Assembly (NCBI GenBank): GCA_036897625.1
Contig: JAYMTA010000671.1
Span: forward strand, 1-25,407
Source: Pelargonium cotyledonis
Lineage: Eukaryota; Streptophyta; Magnoliopsida; Geraniales; Geraniaceae
Reading direction: 5' to 3'
Length of the DNA stretch: 25,407 nt
Shown: piece by piece, positions 11,801-20,900 of the stretch
Numbering within the stretch: the first letter of the stretch is position 1
Layout of the letters: each line of letters begins with the position of its first letter
Notes under the pieces: model-generated
What the model was told of the DNA's origin: nothing
Databases searched by the model: none
What the model saw: the letters and a program-made list of their open reading frames with translations, nothing else
Made by a program: the position numbers and the translations under genes

Positions 11801-12846
11801 ATTAACAATATCTTCTGATGATCTTTACTATGGAACTCTGAATCTACTTATTGCAGAACAGATAAAGACGCGGAAGGGGAGGAGTTATTTCTTCCACATC
11901 CATTGAATCATCACGAGACTGTAAGTTCATAACTTTGTCGTTTTTTTATTGTTCTTCAGTTGATAATAACATATTTTTAGAGCTCAGTACCACCATGCTG
12001 GTTAACATACATAAACATCAGCAGAACTGAGAATCCACTGTATTGGTTCTTTGTGTGCAAAACCAAAGAGGTTCTCTAGCTATAAATGTGAGTTTAGTTT
12101 TAAGCCAGTGCTTGCAAAAAACATGTCATTATGTTTAACATTTGAACTTCATCTAGTGTGGAATTATGTATAATATCATAGTGTCTAATCTAAATGATCT
12201 CATCTTTGACACTGAACTTGTTTTGCTTCTGTTTGATCAGGCTAGTTCTGGTCCTCAGCAATATGGAACTAAGACAACTTCAACAAAACCAAAGGGCAAG
12301 AAACAAATAAACTCCACCAGAAAGCCTCAGAATTTGATCAAACCCTTAATTCAACAGCCTGCGCCTTCGAGGTCTCCACTTCTTGCTCCACTGGGGCTAA
12401 TGAGCTACAACTCTATTCACAGTCATGCAATGGCTGCTTTCCAGTCTCTGTCTTCTCAGACTCCAGCTAACAATCCTGTTATTCCAAATACATTGATCAC
12501 CAGTTCTGATACTAATGTATCCTTCCGCCATCAAACCCCGTATCATTTGTACCCGCCACAGCCAACAAATGCTTTCATGCCTATGATGTTTTGGCCTCCA
12601 CCAAACACATTTCCTCCTAGTCCCTACTCATCCTCGTATGGTTACCGATCTTTGCCATATACTGGAAATTACCTTACCCTCCATCCACAACCTTACTACA
12701 ACCATTTTTCAAGCACTTCTCTAGTTCCCAATATGGAAGAAGGCACTGGGAAGAACAATGTGGCCGCAGAGGAAAGTGATGGTGACTCTAATAGCAGTTC
12801 AAGCAATTCAGAACAAAGATTGACACAAACAAGCAGCAAGCATTGA
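8805..12846 (+). CDS. Plant protein with coiled coil and DUF3504/Crypton-like recombinase fold
   Basis: Exons: 8805-8975, 9733-10563, 11077-11267, 11410-11616, 11857-11920, 12241-12846. All are GT-AG and the frame is continuous (689 aa). Function is unknown. Seen in order: a charged coiled coil (about 15-48, ending MLEAQIQERD); a basic patch KKFKRQK (70-76), a possible nuclear signal; an acidic run (about 143-160); a folded region about 270-467; and a Pro/Ser/Gln-rich, Tyr-bearing low-complexity tail (about 490-689). The folded region follows the motif order of DUF3504, the Crypton-type tyrosine recombinase domain: LGIRDG (301-306, catalytic Arg position R304), NPTLCPV (355-361), CLFLCIKYGG (380-389), KSLGIT (433-438) and ETKYRNLDLLQKYYR (453-467). 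The His and Arg of the usual H-x-x-R and the later His are replaced, so DNA binding without recombination is inferred. The start could instead be ATG 8826 (M8). Confidence 0.85.
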
Positions 12847-13624
12847 GTGCATTTCATGTAAATTAGAATCTCTGAGAAATGATCATAGTTGAAGAAACAT
12901 GAAATGCAATGCAATTTCAGGCCTTGACTGATTAAGAAAGCTGTTAAGAACTTTATAACATTCTGAAAGCACCTTAGCTCTTTGCATGTCATAAAGTTAA
13001 GCCACAATGATGAAACTAAAACCAAAACCTCTGTTCAAAATTGAAGTAACAATTGGTGATGTCTGGGTTTTTTAACACAAGATTTATAACCTCTCTCTTG
13101 TACACCTACATCTGTACTCTACACTAAAGTCATTGAACTTGACATAACATGGCACCTACCAGAAAGATTAACTAATTGATATTTATGCTTTGTTTGCTTG
13201 CATAATGGAATTTTGTGCTTTTTGTTTCTTTCTTTAGTTTAATTTTTCTTTCATTGTGTGATGTCCATTCAGCTTATTTTTGGAGCTCTAGATCTTTTTA
13301 TAGTATTTATTGTCTGCTTTACCTTGGGTCCATTAGTTGAATTATACACAACCCCCCAAAGGAGCATCTATATACATATATCAGTGACATGATTAAAGAG
13401 GGGTTTTTGTTTGAGCATGAATCATCAATAACCATCATCATTGCCACCCATGCATAACACATATTATACATACATACATATTGCCCAGCATTCACCAAGT
13501 TTCCATCACCAGCAATACATGCAACCCCAAACAAGATAAATAAAAAGAGAGAGCAAGAACCCAACTAAAAAGTAAAAACTTGACCATCACCATAATCTTC
13601 ATGAGCCCACCAAGAGAAACCATC
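12847..13624. other. Convergent 3' flanks of two genes, nothing else seen
   Basis: The tail of the plus-strand gene ending at 12846 meets the tail of the minus-strand peroxidase ending at 13716. The sequence is AT-rich, with short tata/tacatacata runs near 13370-13480. An 81-residue minus-strand frame (13319-13564) starts with a hydrophobic stretch but has no recognisable family and lies where the peroxidase 3' tail is expected. Confidence 0.45.
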
Positions 13625-13630
13625 TTTATT
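13625..13630 (-). terminator. Candidate poly(A) signal of the peroxidase gene
   Basis: TTTATT on the plus strand reads AATAAA on the coding strand, about 86 bases after the peroxidase stop codon. This is a usual distance for a plant polyadenylation signal. No other support. Confidence 0.35.
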
Positions 13631-13715
13631 CACTCTTGTTCAATTCCTCACAAAAAGAAACTAACAAGAGTGGAGGTAGAACCTTTTTTTGTAGCAAACC
13701 ACATCTGGCTAAATT

Positions 13716-15110
13716 CTAATGGTGCTTGTTGGCAAGATTGCACTGCTTCCTGATCTCACCCTTTGTACCAGTGAGAGGATTGTTCTCAGAAAGAGTGGTG
13801 ATGGCTCTAGCAAACTCCTTGAAAAAGTAGTCTTGGCTCTTGGCCATTTTCTTGACATAAGGCTTGGTCCTCTTGTCTGTAGCTAGCTGGTGATCCACAA
13901 TCAACAAGCCCTTGTTGTCCAAGATGTTTCTGTAGTAGTTGTTGTCCAGTTTCATGGGTGTGCCTCTGTCATTTCTAACATACTGCACAGCCTTAGGGTC
14001 TGGGATGGGGTCAGGGCACTTGTGGAGCATGTGCTCAACATGGTCTGGGTTCAGCTCAGGTGCCACCTCTGGGTACAGCCGGTGCACCAGCTTCACACAG
14101 TGGGTGCGACCAACACTGTGAGATCCTGTTCAACATAGAACCAAACAGTAAACAGTAAAAACTCTAGATTTACATAAAGTAACAAACAAGGTTCAAACTT
14201 GAGACCAAGCCATGGTTTGCAATCTTATCCCAAATCTGGAAATATGTACTGTTTTGATAATAATAATAAAAATGTACCTAACAGTGCAACCACACCAGGA
14301 GTGCCAATGCCAATAGAAGCAAATCTGTCAAGAACAACAGACATGCTCTCATTGTGGTCTGGGAGGTACTGTTCTAGAATTTCTGCTCTGCTCTTCCTGC
14401 CATCTCTCCTTCCAGTCTTGAGAGGGATGTATGGTCCTCCAACCTGAATTAAGTGTAATTTTCACAAACTGGTTATTTTCTTTTATCAGAAAACAAGCGT
14501 ATCAACCGAGCCTCGAAACTCAGTGTTAAAGAGAAGCAAACGCCTAAAGCCACTGGGTTTATGGAGTTTAAAGAGTGAGAAAAATACAGAGAAAATGCCA
14601 TCTCTAGCAGAGAGCACAAGGATGTCAGCACAGGAGACCACATCAGGGCACTCTCTCTCCACAGCCTCCTTGATGGTCTCAAGGTACCTGAAGTTCCTCA
14701 TCCCAAAGCTCCTGTCTGTCTCCTTCTCAGACAAGGACCTCCTTGTTGAGTCCAGCAAAAGTGAAGCATCACATGACTACAACAACACCACAAAAATGCA
14801 TCAACAATCAAAACCCAGAAACCAAATTTTGTTATAAAAATGTTGTTGTTTCTAGTTTTTAGTTTTTATATGCCTCAACAAAACAGTCATGGAAGATGTT
14901 TCTGAGCCAAGAAAAGGCAGTGTTCTTGTGGCGCTTGTAAAGGAGCTGGACTTGTTCCTTGATAATGTCCTCAGCCTGAGGCCATGTGTCCTTGTAGAAG
15001 TTCATGACAAGACCTGGGTCTGCTTCCTCATTCTCTGCAACAGCAACAGCAACAACAGCAAGCACTGAGAGGGAAAGCAGAGCAAACAAGAAGAGAAGTT
15101 TGGAACCCAT
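13716..15110 (-). CDS. PRX42: Class III peroxidase, PRX42 type
   Basis: Secreted haem peroxidase that uses H2O2 to oxidise phenolics in the wall. Exons in coding order: 15110-14874, 14776-14588, 14443-14278, 14125-13716, giving 333 aa, close to the PRX42 length I recall. A signal peptide (1 to about 25) is rich in Leu/Val/Ala. Distal site: R70 and H74 in RNIFHDC, the clade's variant of RLHFHDC. Calcium-site context is HDCFVE-SCDAS. Proximal haem histidine: H200 in GSHSVGRTHC. The C-terminal half (LNPDHV, MLHKCP, LDNNYYRNILDNKGLL) is as in PRX42. Two oddities: intron 1 (14873-14777) must use a GC donor (GAG/GCATAT) to give the family sequence, and the first conserved Cys (FYKDTCP in relatives) is Trp43, although its partner in ERECP remains. 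The gene is otherwise intact. The PRX42 assignment is from memory of the Arabidopsis protein. Confidence 0.93.
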
Positions 15111-15168
15111 TTTCTCTTCTTTTTTTCTGGGTTTGGTTTTGGTATCTCTATAGGCTCATGGGTACTTC

Positions 15169-15177
15169 TTAAATAAT
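15169..15177 (-). promoter_or_regulatory. TATA-like element of the peroxidase gene
   Basis: On the coding strand the sequence reads ttatttaag about 60 bases before the peroxidase ATG. This would place transcription start roughly 25-35 bases before the ATG. It is a weak match to a TATA box and no other core element is seen nearby. Confidence 0.25.
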
Positions 15178-17446
15178 GAAAAACCAATTGTTACCGTTAC
15201 AAAAATGGAGCCTAGTCTTTGGTTTCAACACTTGAGCTATTATATTGAGCATTTACAGCAAAACAGAGTCGTGGCATCTTCTTGATATTTTAAATCCTGT
15301 ATTGTTTTGGAAGTTGGGAACACTACAATGAAAAGTGGTGAGTGCAGTAAATGATATATGGGGACAGGCTCACACTCTCATGAGTAAATGCTCACATCTA
15401 TCATATTGGTATTCTGGATCCTCAAAGTCGAGATAAATTATGGAATCTCACAAAGATAAGTTAACTTTGTTTAAAGGATAATTAGGTCCCAATATTTTAA
15501 GAAGTCACTAAACTATACTTTAATTAAGACATTGAGGTTGTGTAAACTAGGACTTGAAGACCAATCTACCTGACTGTAATGGTTAAAACATCATGAATAA
15601 TTCAATTTAAAACACCGAAATTCTCTCCACCAGTTTGAACAGTCAAGTTGAAGGCATTGGAATTCTTCCCTCAACCTGAAAAGCACGAACAATTGACAAC
15701 GATTGCACTTGAAGTTTAAGTCGACCATGTGGAGGGTTTTGCCACCCATCTCGCCACCATCTGATTCGGCAGTAAACTCGAAAACTGATCTGATGGCTAT
15801 GACAAATTCACCAACTTTCTAGTCACCTTTTCTTTCTCCGCAACCGTCTTTTGGTGCTCACGCATACACCAAAAAAATTTATCACGAATCTACGTCGTCG
15901 CTACTCTGCAAACCTTAACAATAGCATAACTTGATATCAAAACAAGAAAAACCAAAATCTGTTATATGTAAATTCAAAAAACTGTTATTGCCCTGGAATA
16001 CAGGAGCAACCGTAATCAAACAAAAATCATATCCGAATCTCGAAACGACGAAGATAAACACTATATCAATTTTATTTAAAACGTTAATTGAAGAATCACT
16101 CCACTGGAGGTAAAATAAGAGCAGTGGATCTCGAGGACAAGTTAGAAATTACAAGTATTATAAAGTGTCGTTAGCTAGGGTTAGATTGGGTGGGTTAACG
16201 TTAATCAGATGGGGAAGCTTCCATTGTCTCCTAATCCAAATATGCTGACAGAAAAGACGGAACACACTTGACACTACAAAGTAGTAGACGAGTAGAGGTA
16301 GCAAAAATGGTGTGGAAACAGCAATTTTCCATTGCACTGATTTGACAGCGGATGTGAGATACTTCTTCTTTATTACTAAATCAAGTAATATACAAATGTT
16401 TCCTTGTTCATGTTCTTGTCCTTCACTCTTCACTCTTCACTCTTCACGTGCCCTTCACTTTCAGGTGGGTCTCTCTTTATAATTGCAATTATTAGCTTAT
16501 CCTAAAAGTTTACCAACAAGTTTCAAAGCTCGGGGATGGGAATTTTGCATTTATTCACCTCTCTTTCATTACTTTCAGTGATCAAGTGATTGATTTCACT
16601 TATTTTTTCAAGTCACAAGTTCAAACTTTGATATTTATACTGATCATAAAATTTTAGCAGTCTCTTAAAAATCGTGTACAGTTGTCCATCTTTTGGTAGC
16701 TGAAAAGCAATTGTCCATTTGAATAATATGATGATAAGGACTAAGGAGTAGGGACATTAAAATAATAATGCCATATCTCTATCAGGAAATTGAAGTAAAA
16801 TAGTAAAGTTCATTTAAATGGGTAGTTTAAAGAATCATCAACTTGGCCGGCAACATGTGACCATCATCATTTTTTTTTTTTTTGGCATAGTAGTATAGTG
16901 AGTGCTTCTTCCTTTATACACTACATATATAATAATCGTTCACATAAAAAATAATGGGGTGAGATATTTTTATTTAAAGGGAAAAGCTGTTCCAAAATAG
17001 ATTCTTTTCATTGATTTTTTTAATTTTAAGCGCAGCTATATGAAAGTCTTCCACTCTTCGAAATCTTTGATGTAAAATTTCTTTTAAGAAGTCTTGTAAT
17101 TTAGTGATAAATTTTATATATTCAGAGCAACGAGTTTCAATTAAAATATAAATAGCTGAGACTCGATCAATATACAAAATAAATGAATTTGAACAAACAT
17201 TTCGCATCACAAATTTAGATGAACAGGTATATGTTATAATTCATGATTGGCTCGTTGACATAGTTAAGTCTTATCCGCTGAAAACTAATCTATGTTGATT
17301 CTCATAATTTGTAGCAATCAATTTTTGATGGTCTCTTTGTAAACTGTAGAGTATCTTCAAGTCCAAAATTAATGGCCCGAGACTGTCAACCGAAGGATTT
17401 TGATTTATTTATCTTTGTCTAGAAAAAAAAACTAGACAAAATTAAA
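15178..17446. other. Intergenic DNA between the peroxidase and wybutosine genes
   Basis: No gene is supported. The region is the upstream side of the peroxidase. Short features seen: a fourfold 7-base repeat (cttcact) at 16421-16448 running into CACGTG at 16445-16450, a T-run near 16869-16882, and a stretch near 15490-15560 with the phrase taggtccc...cactaaactata, reminiscent of common plant repeats. None has definable ends. Confidence 0.4.
16421..16450. repeat. Heptamer tandem repeat running into a G-box
   Basis: Four consecutive copies of cttcact, the last ending cttcacg, overlap a CACGTG hexamer at 16445-16450. It may be a simple microsatellite. It lies about 1.3 kb upstream of the peroxidase ATG. 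Confidence 0.5.
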
Positions 17447-17638
17447 ATAGTATAGAATTACCACCAAACGTATGGGTCAACTAGTAAAAAATTGAGAGCT
17501 TTGCCGCCCTTGTGGTCCTACCCGGATCGAATGAGAATTAGTCTGGACGTGATAGAATGGCTTAAAGATGCTAACCACAAGTTTGCGAGCCCGCTCAAGA
17601 ACCTCTTAGACCAAAAAAAAAAAAATAGTACAGAAATT
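17447..17638 (+). mobile_element. tRNA-derived SINE, copy 2, with target-site duplication
   Basis: Flanked by atagtatagaatt (17447-17459) and atagtacagaaatt (17625-17638), a target duplication differing by one base and one indel. The body (17460-17624) has an A-box-like gggtcaactagt and a degenerate B box near cccggatcgaatg (17521-17533). Its 3' part aligns with copy 1 at 627-700, and it ends in a run of 13 A (17613-17625). The tRNA-related part is shorter than in copy 1 between B box and body, suggesting an internal deletion or a subfamily. It lies about 300 bases downstream of the wybutosine gene's stop codon. Confidence 0.75.
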
Positions 17639-17935
17639 GATAGAAGATAGATCCATAAAATGTGGCATATGCATAATGTACTGACCCTCAAAAAATAATG
17701 ATGGGGGTCAATTAATTTAGACAATAGCGTACACGTTAACATATACGCCAAGCTCTTCATATTTCTATTTCCTCTTTTAAACCCAAACATATGTTAAAAG
17801 TCAAGAACGCAAAGCATAACACGCAACATTTTTCAATTTTGTTACCAGAAATACAAGCATTTTTCTGGTATAGTATATGGTACAACAATAACAAAAATCC
17901 TCATTTGTAAAACAGACGGTGTGGCATGATACAAT

Positions 17936-20900
17936 TTATCTTCTGCAACTCACATCTGCAACGAGATGGCGGATGTGTGGAGCGTACCATTTCACTCTCT
18001 CGACGTGTTGTATTGAAACATCCCAACAATGACCTGCAAACATCCAATACCATTAGTCTCAACTCGAGCGTCAATAACTGAATGCTTGTTCAAAACTACC
18101 AGCCTTGTGCCAATTCTACGAGCGATACCTTCGGATAACGCGATTTCACGTATCGATTTCGAAACATGGTCTGTCCACTGACCCTCTTCCGAGTCCTTAA
18201 CATTTCCATGCACATGTAACATTCCACCTTCCTCTCTGTATTATTAGCATGGCCACCAAAATTACATGCGTAAATGTAAGGGGAAAGATCCATTCAAAAT
18301 AAAAACCAAGTTTTTATGAAGATTGAGTTCAACAAAAAGATTAGTCGCAAAATGTACCTTAATGCCCTAACAGCAGTGACCCAGCTACCCTCACTTGTTG
18401 GAAGGAGACCAAGACAGACCCGATCAGCAACTCCCTGTACGCAAATCAAATGGAACCAATGTTGTAATCGGTAACAACCAAATCAGAGATCTCTTTTGTA
18501 TTCAGTGTTTTTGGGCAACAAAAGCATGTAATCCAACAAAGGAGGTGGTTTCCAGTGCTACAACTAGGTGAGGTGAGAACGGTTCTCAAGAGTACTGTCA
18601 AACCATGGACTTGTGCCTCTACAAACAAGTAAAAGGATTAACAAAGAATGCAATTCAACAGAAACTAGAGAAGTCGCATCCCTATCTTATAACAAGTTTG
18701 GTACTCCAAGCTGAGGTAGAATCTTGGTTTTCATAAAAATATGAAGCCACACCACCCAGCTCACATTATAGTTCACACAATCTCTAGTTCTCTACCGTGA
18801 CAGTGAATCCTCAGAACCTTGGCCCTATGTCTATTATGAATGAGCACTCAAGTTGGGAATTGGATCACTAGGCTGTTATTATAGTCTACATAAAAGGCCA
18901 AAAGTACATTCTCCTCTCATATCACCACACAAGAAAATTTTCAGAATTGTACAGGCCTGGAAGGAGTTTTAATTACATCATGCGGTCATGAAGAATTGGG
19001 ATACAGACTTAAGAGACACTTGCATATCACATAATATATTAAGATGCCACATTAATTAACTAGAGAGAAGATGCAGCAGTGAACATACTTTTGGTGCTGT
19101 AATTCGATTATCTCCTTCAAGTACGATGCAACAATCTGACACAAAATTGGCCTGCAGGTTATGTCTGAGTGCTTCAACAGCATAGGGATTCCATTCGCAT
19201 GCATAAACTAATTTTGCCTTGGCCCTGATGAACAACATTGTTACTAATGTCAACAATTCAAGGCAAAGAACTAAAAAAAGCTGTAGGGGGTTAACGCAGT
19301 AATAGAACATAGTTTTATTTGACCTTTCTTGAGAACATATTTTAATTTGAATAATGGAACTCATAGATCAAATTAATTTAGAACAAAGGTATATATAACT
19401 TATGAAAGTAAGGATCCTATCTCCAACACCAAGCTATATTGATTATTTTTCCCTCAAGGATTGAGTCCAGTATAAACTTCTATTCAAAAGGAAAAATGCA
19501 CGAAAATATGCATAAGAGGGGGGTGCGCTCATATATAGATTATCAACAAAAGAAAGATTAGCTGAAATGAACAATCACAATATACCTGACAAGGAAGGGC
19601 AGAACATAATATCCAATTCCAGCAAACAAATCCACAATAACCTCATTTGTACATTCTAGACGGGCCATACGAAGCTTCTCAGAAAGATTGCCCCATGAAA
19701 ACATGCACTTGGTAGCATCAAAAGAATAGTGAACTCCATTCTCACAATGATCAACCCAACCATTTTCTCCCACAAGAATCTCTAGGGAACTGTCCCTTGT
19801 GCCAGTTGGTGCAACTCGGCCCTATGAGATGCATGAAAATTCAAGCAATGAGTATGATTTATAATTCATTATAACACACTTAAGAGAAAAGTGAATATAT
19901 TGTTTATCTAACAATTCAATTCATAGCTACTGAATTGTATTTTCCTTGATAGCAAATATAAAAAACTAGGTAGACTTTGTGAAGCAAGCAAATTGGGTAG
20001 GTTTGAACAAGAAGGCACAGGATGTTCCTTTTCTCCTAATTCTACAAAACGGGTCTAAATCATCAAAAACACAAACAGTAATTAACGGATAATTGGCATT
20101 AAGGATTTCCTGATAGAATAGACCAATTGGCAAAAAGATTAATCATTATAACTGATAACACTTCATGCTAAAGGGTTCTACATAGATTATTTGCAATGCT
20201 TCTGACATATAGATTAAGAGCTAGAAATATTTTCTAATCGTTTAGGGAAAACTCTTCCTCCATCTGTGAAAACCTTCTTAATCTATCGAGGAATAACTTT
20301 CCCAATCCATTGGGAATTTGGGAAAGCCTTGAGCTTTCTCCCATAAATTATGTCTCTTGTAACTGCAAATCTAAATCATGAAACCAATAAGAAACTAGCA
20401 TGTTTGTGGACATAAGCAATTATCAACCTTTACCATGACTGAATAATGCATACAGCATATAAGCAACACCCATTTTTAGTACCAAGGGTAGGTTAAAATT
20501 TAAAAACAAAAAGCGTAAAAAAGAAAAGACCAAAAAAATTGAATAAGAATTCAGACATGCAGTAATAGCATAATGGAGCAAGCAACAAACCATTTGGCTT
20601 AATCCTCGTATCTAACTTACTTGGCGAGCAAGGCGGCGGGCATTAAGTGATTTGGCTACACTAGGCCAAATTTCCTCTCCAATTGAGTCCCATATTGGAT
20701 CCTTGAATGATGTCACGGGAAGCACAAGAATATCCCCAAGTCGCTCCCATCTGAATCATCGAGAAGAATATTACTAATTTTCGCTATTTTTTATGATAAG
20801 AAATTTAACGAGTGACAAGTCAAACTCATAAATAAACATTGCATTTTCTCATAAATAAACATTGCATTTTCCCACAAAACTTTATACTGCCAGCAATTTC

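Noticed and set aside
13319-13564. 81-residue minus-strand frame with a hydrophobic start, possible small secreted protein
   Set aside because: It lies just downstream of the peroxidase stop, has no family resemblance and does not show coding-like composition.
19056-19364. Minus-strand frame that continues past the donor of wybutosine-gene exon 6
   Set aside because: The extension after ITAPK is intron; splicing at 19089 to 18434 restores the family sequence GVADRV.
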